From positions 2,914,001-2,978,000 of the forward strand of contig NZ_CP096203.1 in assembly GCF_023195755.1 (NCBI RefSeq): a stretch of 64,000 nucleotides of DNA, read 5' to 3'. Below are positions 7,371 to 15,222 of this stretch, piece by piece (the first letter of the stretch is position 1; every line of letters begins with the position of its first letter). The translations under genes and the position numbers were made by a program. This DNA comes from Chryseobacterium nepalense. Its GTDB lineage: Bacteria; Bacteroidota; Bacteroidia; Flavobacteriales; Weeksellaceae. The notes beneath the pieces are model-generated. The model saw only the letters and a program-made list of their open reading frames with translations. It ran no database searches and was not told the origin of the DNA.

Positions 7371-7625
7371 TTAAGCTAGTTTATTAACGTGCTTAGTTAA
7401 TTTGCTTTTTAAGTTAGCAGCTTTGTTTTTGTGGATAATATTTTTCTTAGCTAATTTATCCAACAAAGCGATAACTTTTGGCAATTGCTCTGTAGCAGCA
7501 GCTTTGTTTTCTTCATTTCTTAACACCTTCATTGCTGTTCTAGCAGTCTTGTGGTAGTATCTGTTACGAAGTCTTCTTACTTCGTTTTGTCTAATTCTTT
7601 TTAATGCTGATTTATGATTTGCCAT
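7371..7625 (-). CDS. rpsT: 30S ribosomal protein S20
   Basis: The protein is 84 aa from ATG 7625 (E. coli S20 is 87). It starts [15 protein letters not shown], the usual S20 N-terminus, and is Lys/Arg/Ala rich and all-helical. An in-frame TTG 21 nt upstream would overlap the promoter and is rejected. S20 binds 16S rRNA early in 30S assembly. Two tRNA-Glu genes follow 11 nt after the stop. The promoter is recognisable at 7644-7674. Confidence 0.97.
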   Translation of the reverse strand: MANHKSALKRIRQNEVRRLRNRYYHKTARTAMKVLRNEENKAAATEQLPKVIALLDKLAKKNIIHKNKAANLKSKLTKHVNKLA

Positions 7626-7643
7626 ATCGTTCAAATGTGAGTG

Positions 7644-7674
7644 CAAAAGTAAAAACTTTTTTTTTATCTGCCAA
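7644..7674 (-). promoter_or_regulatory. rpsT promoter, TTG-N20-TACTTTTG
   Basis: On the - strand the -7 box TACTTTTG is at 7651-7644 and the -33 TTG at 7674-7672, with a 20-nt spacer. It lies just upstream of the rpsT ATG and fits the Bacteroidota sigma consensus. Confidence 0.75.
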
Positions 7675-7692
7675 ATTTATCTTTAAAAATTT

Positions 7693-8022
7693 TTAATTTT
7701 CTTCTGATAAATATTTTCGGAGTTTTCCTATTGCCTGTTCTATTTTAATATTCTCTTCTTCTCTTTCTAATTTTTTGATGGTTGCGGTAAGCATGGCCAT
7801 CGCGTTGTTCCATTCTCCAGTGGTGTTGGTGAAGGTAAGTCCGTCAATCGTTACTGCAAAATCGACTCTTTCTTCTGTCCTGTAAAGTCTGAAACTTATT
7901 TCATCATCACTGCCTGTAATCCCGTCTTCATTGATTCTTAAATCGTAACTTTTTGGGTTAGAGTGGATTTTTTTGAAAAGCAATTTCGCTTCCTGTATTT
8001 TTAAATCCGGCATGATATACAT
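7693..8022 (-). CDS. Conserved small hypothetical protein
   Basis: The protein is 109 aa from ATG 8022, or 106 aa from ATG 8013 (MPDLKIQEAK). It has no signal peptide and no membrane segment. The middle looks like a beta-rich region (about residues 25-75), followed by a charged C-terminal helix rich in Glu and Lys. I do not recognise a family. It has its own promoter (8064-8092) and is followed by rpsT on the same strand, but rpsT also has its own promoter. Confidence 0.75.
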   Translation of the reverse strand: MYIMPDLKIQEAKLLFKKIHSNPKSYDLRINEDGITGSDDEISFRLYRTEERVDFAVTIDGLTFTNTTGEWNNAMAMLTATIKKLEREEENIKIEQAIGKLRKYLSEEN

Positions 8023-8063
8023 TTGTGGCTTTGAAAGAATAACTATTCTTTTTTAAAGCGGTG

Positions 8064-8092
8064 CAAAGATAATATTTTTTTCTTTTCAACAA
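8064..8092 (-). promoter_or_regulatory. Promoter, TTG-N18-TATCTTTG
   Basis: On the - strand the -7 box TATCTTTG is at 8071-8064, with a TTG at 8092-8090 and an 18-nt spacer. It drives the small hypothetical gene starting at 8022. The rest of the gap up to the third tRNA-Glu (8093-8230) shows no gene that I can support. Confidence 0.7.
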
Positions 8093-8230
8093 AATGCCTC
8101 TGTCTATTTTTGGGTGTTTTTTAAGATAAATAATTCATAATGTGTATCATTTTTTTAATAGGATTATTGGGTTTGGAAAGTCGTCTGATGGTAAAATGAA
8201 TTATAAGTAATAAAATTGAATGATGAAAAT

Positions 8231-8292
8231 GACTGTAATTATTTATCTAATTACAGTCAAAAAAAATCTCCAATCTTTACAGATCAGAGATT
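8231..8292 (-). terminator. Two stacked hairpins; terminator of the third tRNA-Glu
   Basis: On the - strand, AATCTC-TG-ATCT pairs with AGAT-TG-GAGATT (8292-8265) and is followed by eight U, a standard terminator 12 nt after the tRNA. Immediately beyond it is a second perfect 11-bp hairpin, GACTGTAATTA/TAATTACAGTC (8231-8258). Confidence 0.75.
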
Positions 8293-8304
8293 AATTGTAT
8301 GTCG

Positions 8305-8376
8305 TAGCCTATAGGGGAATCGAACCCCTGTTGCAAGAATGAAAATCTTGAGTCCTGACCACTAGACGAATAGGCC
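8305..8376 (-). tRNA. tRNA-Glu (anticodon UUC), divergent copy
   Basis: This is a 72-nt cloverleaf with acceptor stem GGCCTAT/ATAGGCT. The anticodon stem CAAGA/TCTTG encloses loop TTTTCAT, giving anticodon TTC. It shares the anticodon with the two upstream copies but differs in the acceptor, D and anticodon stems, so it is an older duplicate or a distinct isoacceptor. The CCA end is not encoded. It has its own promoter and terminator. Confidence 0.93.
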
Positions 8377-8390
8377 AAATTTTGAGGTTG

Positions 8391-8420
8391 CAAAAGTAGT
8401 TATTAACTTTTTAACTTCAA
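8391..8420 (-). promoter_or_regulatory. tRNA-Glu promoter, TTG-N19-TACTTTTG
   Basis: On the - strand the -7 box TACTTTTG is at 8398-8391 and TTG at 8420-8418, spacer 19 nt. The -7 box ends 14 nt before the first base of the tRNA. Confidence 0.78.
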
Positions 8421-8432
8421 AATTATATTGCT

Positions 8433-9719
8433 TTATTTAGCTACTTTTTGGATGACCGTATTCTTAATGCCTTTATTTTCAAGATCTTTCTGGAGTTTTA
8501 CTGCATCTTCCAGTGTCTGTGCTTTTCCATACGTATAGTAGAAAACACCGTTTTCCTTATTTCGTTCTACGTCCTTCAGGTTTTGCAGGATAAATGAATT
8601 TCCGTTCAGTTTATCACCTGCATACACTTCAATTGTATAGTATCCTGTATTCAGCTTCTGATTCGGCATAAAACCTACCGCATATGCATTTCGGAATCCC
8701 GCATCTTTAGCTGTTTTGATATTAATATCCCGCACAGAAGCCAGATTTGTGACACCGTAATAGTATTTATACTGTCCGTTTTCCTTAATGGGAAGAATGT
8801 AGTTTAATCCTTTTAATGCAGGGTCTCCGTCGTTGTATTTTGTTGGAGAGCTTAGAAGTAAAATTCTGAAGTCATTTTTCAGGGCAACTTCCACAGGTTT
8901 TTCCGGTTCCGGTTTTTTCGTTGATGCAGCATATCCTGATTTACGGTCTACCGCTTTTTTGTAATCAATAACCGCTCTGTAAATACTTTCTGCAATTTCA
9001 TCCTGTCCTTTATCTGAAGCAAGGTAATGGCTTTCTTCGGGATGGTTGATAAAACCAGTCTCAATAAGAACGGAAGGCATCGCATTCATACGAAGAACGT
9101 GCAGGTTTTTCTGGAAAACACCACGAGAGCTTCTTTTGTCTTTATTAACAAAGTTGTCTTCCACAAGGCCGCCCAGAAGCAAGCTGGATTCCAGATATTT
9201 GCTTTGCTGAAGTTTCAGTGCAATCAGGGATTCCGGTGAACTCGGATCATAAGAACCGAAGGTCTGTTTGTCTTTTTCGTCAAGAAATATCACGTCGTTT
9301 TCCCTTTTGGCAACTTCAAGATTAGTGTCATTCTGGTCCGGCCCCTGTACAAAAGTTTCCGTTCCGTAGGCGGTAGGCTTTTTGGAAGAGTTGCAATGTA
9401 TTGAAATAAAAAGATCCGCTTTGCTTCTGTTGGCAAGGTTGGTTCTGTCCGACAATGAAGGGTATTCGTCTATTTTTCGGGTATAAATTATTTTGAAATC
9501 TTTATTTTTTTCGAGCATTGCTCCAACTTTTAAGGTAATGGCAAGCGTGATGTCTTTTTCAGCAATCCTGCCTATATCTTCATAAGTTCTGTTAGCCCCA
9601 TGGTCATTTCCCCCATGTCCTGCATCCAGAACAATGGTGAATTTCTTTTGCGAAAAAATAAAGTTGATCGAAAGAAGAAGGAGAAATGATAAAATTATTT
9701 TAAAATTTACTTTGTGCAT
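8433..9719 (-). CDS. N-acetylmuramoyl-L-alanine amidase with C-terminal SPOR-like domain
   Basis: The protein is 428 aa with a signal peptide (ends near FSQ, residue 24). Residues about 25-260 form an Amidase_3 (AmiC-like) zinc domain: VLDAGHGGNDHGA, SIHCNSS and the catalytic region IETGFINHPEES. The C-terminal 150 residues contain GYYTIEVYAG and an alpha/beta segment resembling a SPOR domain, which would bind denuded peptidoglycan at septa. It hydrolyses the amide bond between MurNAc and the stem peptide during daughter-cell separation. It is transcribed divergently from the LptD-like gene with a 66-bp gap. Confidence 0.92.
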   Translation of the reverse strand: MHKVNFKIILSFLLLLSINFIFSQKKFTIVLDAGHGGNDHGANRTYEDIGRIAEKDITLAITLKVGAMLEKNKDFKIIYTRKIDEYPSLSDRTNLANRSKADLFISIHCNSSKKPTAYGTETFVQGPDQNDTNLEVAKRENDVIFLDEKDKQTFGSYDPSSPESLIALKLQQSKYLESSLLLGGLVEDNFVNKDKRSSRGVFQKNLHVLRMNAMPSVLIETGFINHPEESHYLASDKGQDEIAESIYRAVIDYKKAVDRKSGYAASTKKPEPEKPVEVALKNDFRILLLSSPTKYNDGDPALKGLNYILPIKENGQYKYYYGVTNLASVRDINIKTAKDAGFRNAYAVGFMPNQKLNTGYYTIEVYAGDKLNGNSFILQNLKDVERNKENGVFYYTYGKAQTLEDAVKLQKDLENKGIKNTVIQKVAK

Positions 9720-9785
9720 CCTACAGTTTTAAAAATTATATTAATTTTGAGCCTTAATTGTATATAAATAAATATAACAAATAAA

Positions 9786-12374
9786 TTGGTCAAAACCGTC
9801 TCCAAAAATATATTACAAATTTTAATTATCCTAATTTTTAACAATTTTTTAGCACAGGAAGCTCCCGAAAAATTGACTAAAAATACGGTTAATGATACTA
9901 TTCCCAAACAAGATACTGTTGTTCTGAAGAAAGAGCCTCTCGAAAGTGTTCTTCAGACCAAAGCAGATTATAACCGCCGGGATTTTCAGAAAAAAATGAT
10001 TTATCTGAACAAGAACGCACAGGTAAAATACCAGGATGTTCAGATCGATGCGGATTATATTTCCATCGATGAAACCAAAAGTCTTATGTACGCGCGCGGG
10101 AAGCAGGATTCTTTGGGAAGATATATCGAGCCCGCTGTTATTACACAAGCCGGTAAAAAATATGAAACCGACGAGTTTCAGTACAATACAAAAACAAAAA
10201 AGGCTATCGCATTTAATGCCAGGACCGAGGAAAATGAAGGGGTCATTGTTGCTGAAAAGACAAAGAAATATAATGATTCTGTTTTCGCCATGAGGCGGGC
10301 GGATTATACAACCGATGATTATTTCATTAAAAAGAAAGATACTACGGCAGACTATTTTTTGCGTGCTTCCAATATTAAACTGGTTAAAACAAAAAATAAA
10401 TCTTCTATCATCTCAGGACCTATTCAGATGTATATCGAACAGGTTCCTACTCCGTTAATCATGCCATTTGCGATTTTGCCGTTCTCAGACAAAAGGTCTG
10501 CAGGAATCCTGATTCCGAGTTTCGGGGAAAGGCAGGATGTCGGCTTTTTCCTGAACGGACTGGGATACTATCAGCCGATTGGAGAGCATTTTGATCTTAA
10601 GATTCTGGCCGATATTTATACAAAAGGAAGCTGGAACTTACGCCCGGAAATGAACTATGTCAAGAAATACAGGTATTCCGGAAACTTCTCCGCAGATATC
10701 GGAACGGCGGTGCGCGGAATTAAAGGATTGGATGATTACGGAAAAACAAGTACCTACAGAATTGCGTGGAGACATACTCAGGATACCAAATCAAATCCGT
10801 TTCTTAATTTTTCTGCGTCGGTAGATATTGTGAGTACCAAATTCTACAACAATACCCTGAACAACAATTATATTTTAAATCAAAACGTATTAAATACCCA
10901 GCAAAATTCAACCGTAACGGTTACTAAGAGATTTTTGAGATTACCGGCAACCATTACAGCAACAGCATCTTATTCCCAGAACTTTGCTACCGGATTGTCA
11001 GATCTTCGTCTCCCGCAGATGAATGTGGCAATTAATCAGTTTTATCTTTTCGGCTCTAAAACCGGAACAAGAACAGGATTGCTGGAAAATATCACGGTAA
11101 ATACTGGAATCAATCTTACCAATTTTGTTCAGACGGATGAAGGAGAACTTTTCAAAGCGGCGATGTGGGATAAATTGCAGACCGGACTAAAAAATAATAT
11201 TGCCTTAGGAACCAATACCACCATCGCGAAATATTTCACATTCAGTTTAGGAGCTAATATCGATAATGCTTTAACGACTAAAACTGTTAGAAAATATTAT
11301 GATCCTATTGCCAACAAAGCTATTACGGCAACCGATAAAGGAGTTGCGGGATATTCTACTTTTTCAACGACGGCGAGTATTCAGACTACTTTATACGGGC
11401 AGGCAAATTTCAAGAAGGGTTCTGCAATTGAGGCTATCAGGCATATGATGACGCCAAGCATCGGGTTTACTTATTCTCCTGATTTCGGAGGTTCCGGTTT
11501 CGGGTATTATAAGAATTATTATGATGCCAACGGAGCTTTAACGCCTTATTCTATTTTTGAAGGCGGTATTGTAGGAACGCCAAGCAGTGGAATGGTAGGC
11601 GCGCTGGGATTCAATATCGGAAACAATATTGAAATGAAAGTGAAGTCTAAAAAAGATTCTACGGGAGTAAAGAAGATAAAAATTTTCGAATCTTTAAATC
11701 TTTCAGGAAATTACAATTTTGCCGCAAAAGACCATCGTTTTTCCATCCTTACCATCAACGGGCAGTCTTCATTCTTTGATAATAAATTAAGCGTAAACAC
11801 CAGCTTATCATTAGATCCGTATAAAATCATTTATCTTCCCGGACAGGATACCGGAATCAGAACGGAAGAACTGGGAGGTTTCAGCGTACAGGGCTTTAAT
11901 GTTCAGCTGTCTTATCCTTTAAGCAGCGAAATTTTCGGCGAAAAAACAGATTATTCCAAAAAGTACCAGTCGAAAGGGGAGGTGAGAAATGAAAATTATT
12001 ATTTTGATGATGATAATTATGCTCATTTTGATCAGGCCTGGACCCTGAATGTAAATGCGAATTATGCTTACACAAAAAGCTATGCTTCAAGAACGCCCAC
12101 GAGATTAGCTTCTGTAGGGCTTGACGGAAGTATTAAGCTCACGCCGTTTTGGAATATTAATGCAAGTACTCACTATGATATGGTGACCAAACAATTGGCA
12201 TATACCAGGATTGGTTTCGCAAGGGATCAGCGAAGTTTTACCATCAATTTTAACTGGGTACCTTTCGGGCAATATAAGGTGTATGATTTCTTTATCGGTA
12301 TCAAAGCCAACATCTTAAGTGATGCACTGAAATATAAAGACAGAAGTTTTACACAGCCGAATGCACCATTCTAG
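9786..12374 (+). CDS. LptD-like outer-membrane LPS assembly protein
   Basis: The protein is 862 aa. No ATG is available near the start; TTG 9786 gives a complete signal peptide ending FLAQ, so TTG initiation is likely. The N-terminal 180 residues form an OstA-like beta-jellyroll (AQVKYQDVQIDADYISID). The remainder is a long beta-barrel with repeated aromatic/Gly strands, ending in a basic tail. In the Bacteroidota this architecture is the LptD homologue that places LPS in the outer leaflet. The amidase gene upstream diverges, giving a short shared regulatory region with a possible TAATTTTG box at 9742. Confidence 0.85.
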   Translation: MVKTVSKNILQILIILIFNNFLAQEAPEKLTKNTVNDTIPKQDTVVLKKEPLESVLQTKADYNRRDFQKKMIYLNKNAQVKYQDVQIDADYISIDETKSLMYARGKQDSLGRYIEPAVITQAGKKYETDEFQYNTKTKKAIAFNARTEENEGVIVAEKTKKYNDSVFAMRRADYTTDDYFIKKKDTTADYFLRASNIKLVKTKNKSSIISGPIQMYIEQVPTPLIMPFAILPFSDKRSAGILIPSFGERQDVGFFLNGLGYYQPIGEHFDLKILADIYTKGSWNLRPEMNYVKKYRYSGNFSADIGTAVRGIKGLDDYGKTSTYRIAWRHTQDTKSNPFLNFSASVDIVSTKFYNNTLNNNYILNQNVLNTQQNSTVTVTKRFLRLPATITATASYSQNFATGLSDLRLPQMNVAINQFYLFGSKTGTRTGLLENITVNTGINLTNFVQTDEGELFKAAMWDKLQTGLKNNIALGTNTTIAKYFTFSLGANIDNALTTKTVRKYYDPIANKAITATDKGVAGYSTFSTTASIQTTLYGQANFKKGSAIEAIRHMMTPSIGFTYSPDFGGSGFGYYKNYYDANGALTPYSIFEGGIVGTPSSGMVGALGFNIGNNIEMKVKSKKDSTGVKKIKIFESLNLSGNYNFAAKDHRFSILTINGQSSFFDNKLSVNTSLSLDPYKIIYLPGQDTGIRTEELGGFSVQGFNVQLSYPLSSEIFGEKTDYSKKYQSKGEVRNENYYFDDDNYAHFDQAWTLNVNANYAYTKSYASRTPTRLASVGLDGSIKLTPFWNINASTHYDMVTKQLAYTRIGFARDQRSFTINFNWVPFGQYKVYDFFIGIKANILSDALKYKDRSFTQPNAPF

Positions 12375-12416
12375 CATTAGATTTGATATTTGATTATAGA
12401 AATAGAATATAAATTT

Positions 12417-12424
12417 TATATTTG
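12417..12424 (+). promoter_or_regulatory. -7 box of ridA promoter
   Basis: TATATTTG lies 19 nt before the ridA ATG. No good TTG is found at the usual -33 spacing, so the assignment rests on the -7 box alone. Confidence 0.5.
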
Positions 12425-12442
12425 CACCCAAAATAAATTCTA

Positions 12443-12823
12443 ATGAAAAAAATAATCAACACTGTAAATGCTCCTGCAGCAATCGGACCTTATTCACAAG
12501 CCAATATGGCAAACGGAATTTTATACATTTCGGGTCAGATTCCTGTAGATCCTGCAACAGGTAAATTGGTGGAAGGAATTGAAAAGGAAACACATCAGGT
12601 AATGAAAAATCTTGAAGCTATTCTTACGGAAGCAGGAATGACATTTAAAAATGTGGTGAAAGCAACCATTTTCCTTAAAAGTATGGATGATTTTGCAGTA
12701 ATGAATGATATTTATGCATCTTATCTTGATGCAGAAAGCTTCCCGGCTCGTGAAACAGTACAGGTTTCTTGCCTGCCGAAAAATGTGGATATCGAAATTT
12801 CTATGATTGCTCATCAGGATTAA
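12443..12823 (+). CDS. ridA: RidA family enamine/imine deaminase
   Basis: The protein is 126 aa, normal for the family. It contains APAAIGPYSQA near the start, FLKSMDDF in the middle and the family motif FPARETVQV with the substrate-binding Arg near residue 104. RidA hydrolyses reactive 2-aminoacrylate and related enamines released by PLP enzymes and so protects metabolism. Its stop codon overlaps the next start in a TAATG junction, so the following membrane protein is translationally coupled. Confidence 0.96.
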   Translation: MKKIINTVNAPAAIGPYSQANMANGILYISGQIPVDPATGKLVEGIEKETHQVMKNLEAILTEAGMTFKNVVKATIFLKSMDDFAVMNDIYASYLDAESFPARETVQVSCLPKNVDIEISMIAHQD

Positions 12824-13275
12824 TGAATTTTATAAGAAATACAATTGCGGTTATTGTAGGTCTGGGAATTGCCGGGCTTATTATTACTCTTGGGATAAGG
12901 GTGTTTCCGCAATGGATTACTTTTGAAGCTTTTGCTCCCTTTGAGCATTGGGAAAGATTTCTTCAAAGCATGCAGAATGATGATGCATTCTTTGGTTTCC
13001 TTTTGTTTATTTCAGGACTGGGAACAACAGTAGGAGGCGTTGCTACAGCGATGATTGTAAAATATGCGAAGGTGGCTTATGCTATTCTAATCGGTTTCAT
13101 CATGTTATTTCTGGCTATGCTGGATATTATTATTTTCCCGTATCATCCTACCTTCTATAAAATTTCCATTTTCTTAACTTTTTTCCCGTTTTCATGGATA
13201 GGAGGAAAGATTGTAGAAATTATTTATGAACGTAAGAATAAAAGAAGAATTTCCGAAAAAGTAAATCAATCATAA
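12823..13275 (+). CDS. Hypothetical four-helix membrane protein
   Basis: The protein is 150 aa from ATG 12823, which shares its A with the ridA stop (TAATG). About four transmembrane helices are visible (residues about 5-25, 50-75, 80-105, 110-130), followed by a basic C-terminal tail. No family is recognised. Coupling to ridA means it is made with RidA, but that does not reveal its role. A strong hairpin closes the unit. Confidence 0.85.
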   Translation: MNFIRNTIAVIVGLGIAGLIITLGIRVFPQWITFEAFAPFEHWERFLQSMQNDDAFFGFLLFISGLGTTVGGVATAMIVKYAKVAYAILIGFIMLFLAMLDIIIFPYHPTFYKISIFLTFFPFSWIGGKIVEIIYERKNKRRISEKVNQS

Positions 13276-13283
13276 AAAACATA

Positions 13284-13312
13284 AAAAAACGCTGCCAACG
13301 GCAGCGTTTTTT
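13284..13312. terminator. Bidirectional terminator between membrane protein and HtrA genes
   Basis: AAAAAACGCTGCC pairs with GGCAGCGTTTTTT around an AAC loop. It serves the + strand ridA unit and the convergent - strand htrA gene. Confidence 0.88.
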
Positions 13313-13335
13313 ATTGATATGAATGTGAATATTTG

Positions 13336-14868
13336 TTAAGGCATTTTAAATCCTCTGGTATAAATTTGTCCGTAAGCATCCACAAATTTTACCGATACAT
13401 TCCCTGAATATTTATCAAGAATCTTTTCTACATCTTTTTGCGAATTCACAGGCTTGCCATTAACCTCAATAACAATATAGTTGTCTACGATTCCTATTTT
13501 AGCAATCTCGCTTCCTTCTGTGACATTTGTCGCAATTACGCCACTATTTAATCCGTAATCTGTTTTAAATCTCTCATCAAGAGGTTTGAATTCAGCTCCG
13601 ATTTTTTCTGTAACACTAAGGTCTGCTTTAGTTCTTGTTGAGGTTCCGCCTTTCTGATCTTTCAGCGTTACGGTAGTCATGTTTTCTTTTCCGTTTCTTA
13701 CATAAGTTACCGAAACTTTATCACCAGGACGTTTGCTTCCAATGGCAATTGATAGGTCTGCAAAGTCCGTTACAGCAGTATTGTCGATTTTCGTAATAAC
13801 GTCACCTACTTTTAATCCTGCATCTTCAGCGCCGCTGTTATCTCCGAAACCGGTTACATACACTCCGGAGCCAGCTTTGATATTGGTTTTTTTCTCTTTA
13901 TTATAAGCAGCTACCTGCATGTCATTGGATAAATCTAATGACTGTACGCCCAGGAAGCCTCGCTGTACAATACCGAATTTCTTGATATCTTCAATAATTT
14001 TTCTTGCTAAATTGGATGGAACGGCGAAACCGTAACCCTGATAATATCCTGTAGTAGACTGTATTGCAGAGTTGATACCGATAAGATCTCCGTTCGTATT
14101 CACCAAAGCACCTCCTGAATTTCCGGGGTTAATGGCTGCGTCGGTTTGGATAAAGCTTTCAATAGGGTTGGCTGCTTTGCCTTGTGAGCTTAAAATTCCT
14201 ATACCCCTTCCTTTTGCAGAAATAATTCCGGCCGTTACAGTAGAATTCAATCCAAGTGGATTTCCTACGGCAAGTACCCATTGTCCAACTTCAATATTAT
14301 CTGAATTAGCAAAATTCAGGTAAGGAAGCCCTTTTTCTTCGATTTTTAGTAAAGAAATATCGGTGTTTGGGTCAGTGCCGACTAGAGTAGCAATGTAAGA
14401 TTTTTTATTGCTTAAAACGACCTCGAGTTTATTAGCTCCTGCCACAACGTGGTTGTTTGAAATAATATAACCATCAGGAGAAATGATTACTCCGGAACCC
14501 ATTCCTGAAGGCATATTATCAGGAACCTGTTGCTGCTGTCGTTGTCTTTGCTGTCCTCTTCCTCCGAAAGGATCCCCGAAAAAGAAATCAAATAAATCCT
14601 GCTCGGAAGCTCTGTTGGCCGTTCTGGACTGGTAATTTTTAATGGTTACTACGGCAGGAACAGTAGTTTTTGCTGCTTTCACGAAATCATCACCCACAGC
14701 AGATGAATTCATCCCAGCAAAGGTAACATCAGAAGCCGATTTGGTAAAGTATGACTGGTCCGCACTGTTGGAGTCATGATTAAAATATTGTAAGGTTCCA
14801 ACGGTAGTAGCTCCTGAGATCACTCCTACTACGGCAAATGGTAATAGCTTTTTTAAAGTACTCTTCAT
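13336..14868 (-). CDS. htrA: HtrA/DegP-type periplasmic serine protease
   Basis: The protein is 510 aa with an N-terminal hydrophobic signal (residues 6-25). A Gln-rich linker follows (about 106-114), then a trypsin-like domain with the triad His140 (SNNHVV), Asp170 (DPNTDISLL) and Ser251 (NPGNSGGAL). Two PDZ domains follow (about residues 300-395 and 420-505). It degrades or refolds misfolded envelope proteins. The upstream region has a -7 box TAAATTTG at 14928-14921, and the 5' leader is about 50 nt. Confidence 0.95.
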   Translation of the reverse strand: MKSTLKKLLPFAVVGVISGATTVGTLQYFNHDSNSADQSYFTKSASDVTFAGMNSSAVGDDFVKAAKTTVPAVVTIKNYQSRTANRASEQDLFDFFFGDPFGGRGQQRQRQQQQVPDNMPSGMGSGVIISPDGYIISNNHVVAGANKLEVVLSNKKSYIATLVGTDPNTDISLLKIEEKGLPYLNFANSDNIEVGQWVLAVGNPLGLNSTVTAGIISAKGRGIGILSSQGKAANPIESFIQTDAAINPGNSGGALVNTNGDLIGINSAIQSTTGYYQGYGFAVPSNLARKIIEDIKKFGIVQRGFLGVQSLDLSNDMQVAAYNKEKKTNIKAGSGVYVTGFGDNSGAEDAGLKVGDVITKIDNTAVTDFADLSIAIGSKRPGDKVSVTYVRNGKENMTTVTLKDQKGGTSTRTKADLSVTEKIGAEFKPLDERFKTDYGLNSGVIATNVTEGSEIAKIGIVDNYIVIEVNGKPVNSQKDVEKILDKYSGNVSVKFVDAYGQIYTRGFKMP

Positions 14869-14920
14869 TATATATCTTTCTTATTTAATTATTATGTGAA
14901 ATTTTCATTATTGTTGTGAA

Positions 14921-14928
14921 CAAATTTA
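14921..14928 (-). promoter_or_regulatory. -7 box of htrA promoter
   Basis: On the - strand this reads TAAATTTG, a full TAnnTTTG match about 50 nt before the htrA ATG. No TTG is found at the -33 spacing. Confidence 0.5.
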
Positions 14929-14989
14929 ATGCTAAATAAGTATGCACTTGGTATGTAATGTTTTAATTTTAACTAAAATTTAACAGCAA

Positions 14990-15092
14990 TTGTAATACTT
15001 TATATAGTTTCCTGTAAATTTGAAATCTTAATTAACGAAACTTAAAAAAAACTTAATGACATTATGACATATGGATGTCTTTATTGTCATAA
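14990..15092 (+). other. Long divergent intergenic region with orphan promoter-like site and hairpins
   Basis: The 354-bp gap between htrA and trhO contains TTG (14990) - N22 - TAAATTTG (15015-15022), pointing right and about 200 nt ahead of trhO. It is followed by two mutually exclusive inverted repeats: GACAT-ATGG-ATGTC (15066-15079) and TTATGACA/TGTCATAA (15062-15092). No ORF of useful length is seen. A small RNA or a long trhO leader is possible; this is weak evidence. Confidence 0.3.
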
Positions 15093-15184
15093 AGTTAAAT
15101 TTAATTGAGTGTTATAACACCAAAACAATACCACATCACCCGCCGATATGACAATTGTTATTTTTTCAATAGTTAGAAAATAAT

Positions 15185-15192
15185 TATCTTTG
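15185..15192 (+). promoter_or_regulatory. -7 box of trhO promoter
   Basis: TATCTTTG, a full TAnnTTTG match, lies 31 nt before ATG 15223. The in-frame TTG at 15190 lies inside this box, which argues against it as a start. Confidence 0.55.
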
Positions 15193-15222
15193 CAAAAATT
15201 TTCTCACTTAAACGTTTATAGC

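Noticed and set aside
15190-15222. TTG 15190 as the trhO start.
   Set aside because: It lies inside the -7 box TATCTTTG. ATG 15223 gives the normal family N-terminus.
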